Source: an uncultured Clostridia bacterium (GTDB taxonomy: Bacteria; Bacillota; Clostridia; Christensenellales; UBA1242). Taken from it: a stretch of DNA of 8,185 nucleotides. Position numbers and translations under genes: made by a program. Every line of letters begins with the position of its first letter. Position 1 is the first letter of the stretch. Location: NCBI GenBank assembly GCA_944372745.1, contig CALWAB010000076.1, positions 1 to 8,185 of the forward strand, written 5' to 3'. The notes beneath the pieces were generated by a model. The model was not told the DNA's origin. It worked only from the letters and a program-made list of their open reading frames with translations, and searched no databases. This document shows positions 5,748 through 8,185 of this stretch, piece after piece.

Positions 5748-6524
5748 CTAGCACTTAAAGTGTATGTATTTCAATAAGTTTATTAGTTTCTCAAGTACTA
5801 TGGCTATAATCACTGTTATAAAGGCAAGTGCCAATAATTGCCCCATTTCAAAGTACACACTGGCGCTTTGCATAAGTCCCCCTAGACTCATATATGTGTG
5901 TGCCAACACTTCGCTTGCGACCATTACCTTTAGATTGAGTGCTATACTTGATGATAGTACAGGCAATAATACATTTTGCATTTTAGGAAAGTATACAAAT
6001 TTAAAATAATCTACACCTTGTATTTTATAAATGCGACACATATTTTTTGTAGGCTCATCAATTTGTAACCCTTGAAGCCCTGCATAAATAATTGGCATAA
6101 CGACCAATACACAAATTATACTTGGTGCGATTTGTGAATTAGTGAGAATGAGCAAAAATAAAATCAAGGCAATAGTGGGCAAACTTCTCAAAGTGGATAC
6201 TATACTTTGCACAAAAGTGCGTGTGAAGTTTGAAACTTTGGCGAAAAAGAATAAACCCACCGCTATCACTATGGCTATGACAAAAGAAAGTAGTGTTCGC
6301 AAAATTGTATAACCCATTGACTCATAAAAAGTACTTGACTTAAGTGTGTCCCATAAATCAGCACACGCTTGTCCAAAGGTTGGCAACAATAATTCATTAT
6401 TGACACACAATGCCACTATTTCCCAAATGACAAGCAGTATAAATATTGAAAGCACCACATAAAGTATATTTCTTACAATTTTTATTGCCTTTTCAAGTCG
6501 TTTAATATTAGCCTGTAATGTCAT
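5748..6524 (-). CDS. ABC transporter permease, SsuC/TauC-like
   Basis: An inner-membrane channel subunit of an SBP-dependent importer (binding-protein-dependent permease fold, COG0600 type). It has 258 residues, a typical length. Hydrophobic segments lie at about 20-42, 73-95, 112-128, 134-152, 187-207 and 228-250, six in all. The cytoplasmic coupling region with the EAA-like loop falls around 155-190 (QIDEPTKNMCRIYKIQG, then FPKMQNVLLPVLSSSIAL), followed by ASEVLAHTYMSLGGLM, typical of this subfamily. The ATG at 6524 lies 17 nt inside the end of the lipoprotein gene, so the two are translationally coupled; a modest GAGG lies 6 nt upstream. The ATPase gene follows after a 377-bp repeat island. 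Substrate could be a sulfonate, thiamine precursor or other small solute; the sequence does not decide. Confidence 0.9.
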   Translation of the reverse strand: MTLQANIKRLEKAIKIVRNILYVVLSIFILLVIWEIVALCVNNELLLPTFGQACADLWDTLKSSTFYESMGYTILRTLLSFVIAIVIAVGLFFFAKVSNFTRTFVQSIVSTLRSLPTIALILFLLILTNSQIAPSIICVLVVMPIIYAGLQGLQIDEPTKNMCRIYKIQGVDYFKFVYFPKMQNVLLPVLSSSIALNLKVMVASEVLAHTYMSLGGLMQSASVYFEMGQLLALAFITVIIAIVLEKLINLLKYIHFKC

Positions 6525-7458
6525 AATAAGCCTCAGGCGGTATTAAATTAGTAGAATTTTCGTTTATTTCTCGCAAAGCGTCAATGTAATTGTCTATATT
6601 TTGTTTTTCATCTACAGCCAATTTAAAACCTATATTGCACCTTGTGATTAAGTCGCGTGTTATCAAATTTTCTTTGAATGATGTCACCACCCCTTCTTGC
6701 AAATGACTTTCAATTATATCATATATTTTTGTGACATTTGAGTGGGCAAACATCACAATGTTTTGTAGTTCTTCAATTAAGTAGCCTATTTCTTCAGCGT
6801 CAAACACATTCTTTTTGATAACTAACACGCTTTGTGGGTACTCGCCCATTATATCTTGTACATCACCAATGACTTCAAGCCCTTCCACTTGACTTAGCAT
6901 AAGCGAAACTGCAGGTTCAGCCACTACCGCATATTCCACTTTGCCACTCATAAAACCACCAATCAATTCTTGTGCGGTCGCACCAATGAGCATAGTATTA
7001 TCTTGTGTTTGACTACTCTCACTATATGGGATATTGAGTTCATTGAGCATTATCTTCGTTGTAAGCCCTGGTACATTATTTAAGTTTATAACATAAAGAT
7101 TATGCCCAATCACATCTTGTACGCTCGCTCCAGCATTGGATACCAAATATAAATTGCCAAATGTCATAACTGACAATATTTGATAATCTTCTCCACACAC
7201 TTTTGAAGCGAGATTCAATGGCAATACCGCCACATCTGCTTGTCTATTTGCCACTAGTCCTGCAATATTGTCACTGCTGACAATACGATATTCAGTACTT
7301 TCACCATTTATTTTATAATCCTTGCTCATTAGCCCTAGCATACTTAAAGCAGGTGCACCATCTGGCATAACGACCAAAACTTGAGAAGCACTGCCACACC
7401 CTACAAATATAAAAACACTCACCATAAGTGCAAACATTACACACAAAATCTTATTCAT
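6508..7458 (-). CDS. ABC transporter substrate-binding lipoprotein, SsuA/NMT1-like
   Basis: The extracellular solute-binding subunit, tethered by lipid. The signal peptide has a basic start (MNK), a hydrophobic core 4-19 and a lipobox FVGC with the lipidated Cys at 21. The mature part of 296 residues shows the NMT1/SsuA-type pattern: MPDGAPALSM at 31-40, ADVAVLPLNLASK at 74-86 (first-lobe closure), GNLYLVS at 101-107 and VEYAVVAEPAV at 174-184 (second lobe). Length 316 is normal. It is first in a minus-strand operon and overlaps the permease gene by 17 nt. The ATG at 7458 has no ribosome site; an extended -10 promoter ends 6 nt before it, suggesting a leaderless message. Later Met codons (8, 12) would remove the charged signal start, so 7458 is preferred. 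The solute is unknown; no TPP-riboswitch-like leader is present. Confidence 0.87.
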   Translation of the reverse strand: MNKILCVMFALMVSVFIFVGCGSASQVLVVMPDGAPALSMLGLMSKDYKINGESTEYRIVSSDNIAGLVANRQADVAVLPLNLASKVCGEDYQILSVMTFGNLYLVSNAGASVQDVIGHNLYVINLNNVPGLTTKIMLNELNIPYSESSQTQDNTMLIGATAQELIGGFMSGKVEYAVVAEPAVSLMLSQVEGLEVIGDVQDIMGEYPQSVLVIKKNVFDAEEIGYLIEELQNIVMFAHSNVTKIYDIIESHLQEGVVTSFKENLITRDLITRCNIGFKLAVDEKQNIDNYIDALREINENSTNLIPPEAYYDITG

Positions 7459-7464
7459 AATTTT

Positions 7465-7493
7465 AGTTTACCACAATTAATAAAAACTATCAA
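7465..7493 (-). promoter_or_regulatory. Extended -10 promoter of the ABC importer operon (leaderless start)
   Basis: On the minus strand, -35 TTGATA (7493 down to 7488), a 17-nt spacer ending in TGG, and -10 TAAACT (7470 down to 7465). The TG one base before the hexamer makes it an extended -10. Only 6 nt separate it from the ATG at 7458, so the usual start distance puts +1 on or next to the A of the ATG. Confidence 0.6.
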
Positions 7494-7970
7494 GCAAAAT
7501 TTAACCAGCAATTAAAGTAAATATGTAATTATTAAAATAAAAAATAGCACACAAATTAATGAAAGCACATAAAATTTTTAAGTAATTTACTAATGAATAA
7601 AATATCTTATAATGAATTTTGTGATTAATACATTTTTTTGTTTATAAAGTCCCTATCTTTGCCATTTAGTCCCGCCCACAAAATCTTTTTCCATATCACT
7701 CCATAGTTTAAAATTGTAAAATTAATATTATAATAAATACTTCATTAAATTTTATGACTTTCTAAAGCAAAAACAAATTAAAAATAATAATAAACGGAAA
7801 ACAATCTTTTTAATCATACTAAAGATACTTAATTATGCCCTACTTTCATTTTAGTTTTAACCATTGCAGTTGAATTTATATTCCATATTATTATGTATGA
7901 ATAAAATAGCAATAACTAATACATACTAACATTAAATAAAAATAATGAAATTTATATCATTGTATGTGTT
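7494..7970. other. Divergent AT-rich intergenic region, no gene seen
   Basis: About 480 bases with no credible open frame. The only less AT-rich patch is about 7648-7685, where TCCC occurs at 7651 and 7670 within similar surroundings (AAAGTCCC, TTAGTCCC). A TATAAT at 7608-7613 has no convincing partner -35 and no gene behind it. I see no tRNA, riboswitch or CRISPR structure. Confidence 0.45.
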
Positions 7971-7976
7971 TTTTGC

Positions 7977-8005
7977 TTGATTAAATTTTTTAATTATGCT
8001 ATTAT
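7977..8005 (+). promoter_or_regulatory. Extended -10 promoter of the 3'-edge lipoprotein gene
   Basis: -35 TTGATT at 7977-7982, spacer of 17 nt, -10 TATTAT at 8000-8005 with TGC immediately before it (extended -10). Start of transcription would be near 8012, followed by AAGGAG at 8023-8028. The architecture mirrors the divergent importer promoter, and both share the word TTTTGCTTGAT across the -35. Confidence 0.65.
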
Positions 8006-8038
8006 CTATCTAGATTATAAAAAAGGAGAAAAATAAGT

Positions 8039-8185
8039 ATGTCAAAATCTATTAACAAAAAAGTGCTTTCAAAAGCCTTTATGCTAGTTGCTTCCTTAGG
8101 GTTGATACTTATGTGTGCCATAACATTTTCAGCGTGTGGCAAAGAAGACCCAAAGTACACTGTTCCTGAAGGTTTGAGAGCGACT
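8039..8185 (+). CDS. Lipoprotein, N-terminal fragment (cut by window end)
   Basis: The ATG at 8039 begins an open frame that runs off the window after 49 codons. AAGGAG at 8023-8028 precedes it by 10 nt. The product starts MSKSINKKVLSK (basic), followed by a hydrophobic stretch at about 14-30 and a lipobox FSAC with the lipidated Cys at 33, then a hydrophilic KEDPKYTVPEG. It is therefore a secreted, lipid-anchored protein of a Gram-positive-type bacterium. The visible part is almost all signal peptide, so its function cannot be named; a Flg_new/surface protein or a solute-binding protein are both possible. It is divergent from the importer operon. Confidence 0.85.
   Translation, partial: MSKSINKKVLSKAFMLVASLGLILMCAITFSACGKEDPKYTVPEGLRAT

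Noticed and set aside
5764..6009. 81-codon open frame on the plus strand
   Set aside because: Antisense shadow of the permease gene, without a ribosome site or recognisable product.
7459..8038. Possible riboswitch (for example TPP) ahead of the importer operon
   Set aside because: The importer promoter lies only 6 nt before the ATG, leaving no room for a leader, and no conserved riboswitch core is visible.

Overview
The window is low-GC bacterial DNA: intergenic stretches are extremely AT-rich and genes are moderately AT-rich. Gram-positive-style AGGAG ribosome sites, SsuABC-type transport genes, two lipoprotein signal peptides and a large surface protein with a DUF6273-like region plus InlB/Listeria-Bacteroides (Flg_new) repeats point to Bacillota, most likely an uncultured gut-type Clostridia lineage. 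That placement is inference; there is no rRNA or other marker gene here.

Layout. Bases 1-447 are AT-rich with no recognisable gene. At 537-1100 (+) lies a small P-loop kinase of the zeta-toxin/COG4185 type with no visible antitoxin partner. The convergent gap 1101-1424 holds a degenerate copy of a structured repeat, a strong two-way terminator, and a second hairpin with a different stem but exactly the same 10-nt loop. From 4484 down to 1425 (-) is a very large membrane-anchored surface protein. From 5370 down to 4813, 6524 down to 5748 and 7458 down to 6508 (all -) are the ATPase, permease and substrate-binding lipoprotein of one ABC importer. A 377-bp island of hairpins and repeats separates permease from ATPase. 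Bases 7459-8038 are an AT-rich divergent promoter region, followed by the start of another lipoprotein gene (8039, +), cut by the window end.

The main discovery candidate is upstream of the surface protein gene. Its good ribosome site and ATG (4572, minus strand) are separated from the long open frame by a run of 14 G (4532-4545), which lies inside the first codons. With 14 G, translation from the ATG stops after 16 residues. With 13 or 16 G it would run straight into the 1019-codon frame, giving about 1048 or 1049 residues. This is the arrangement of a slipped-strand contingency (phase-variation) switch, and the sequenced copy is in the OFF state unless the run was miscounted.

The importer genes work together: the lipoprotein captures an unknown small solute outside the membrane, the permease forms the channel, and the ATPase drives transport. 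The lipoprotein gene has an extended -10 promoter placed so that its mRNA would begin at or next to the ATG (leaderless). The same 11-mer overlaps the -35 element of both divergent lipoprotein promoters.
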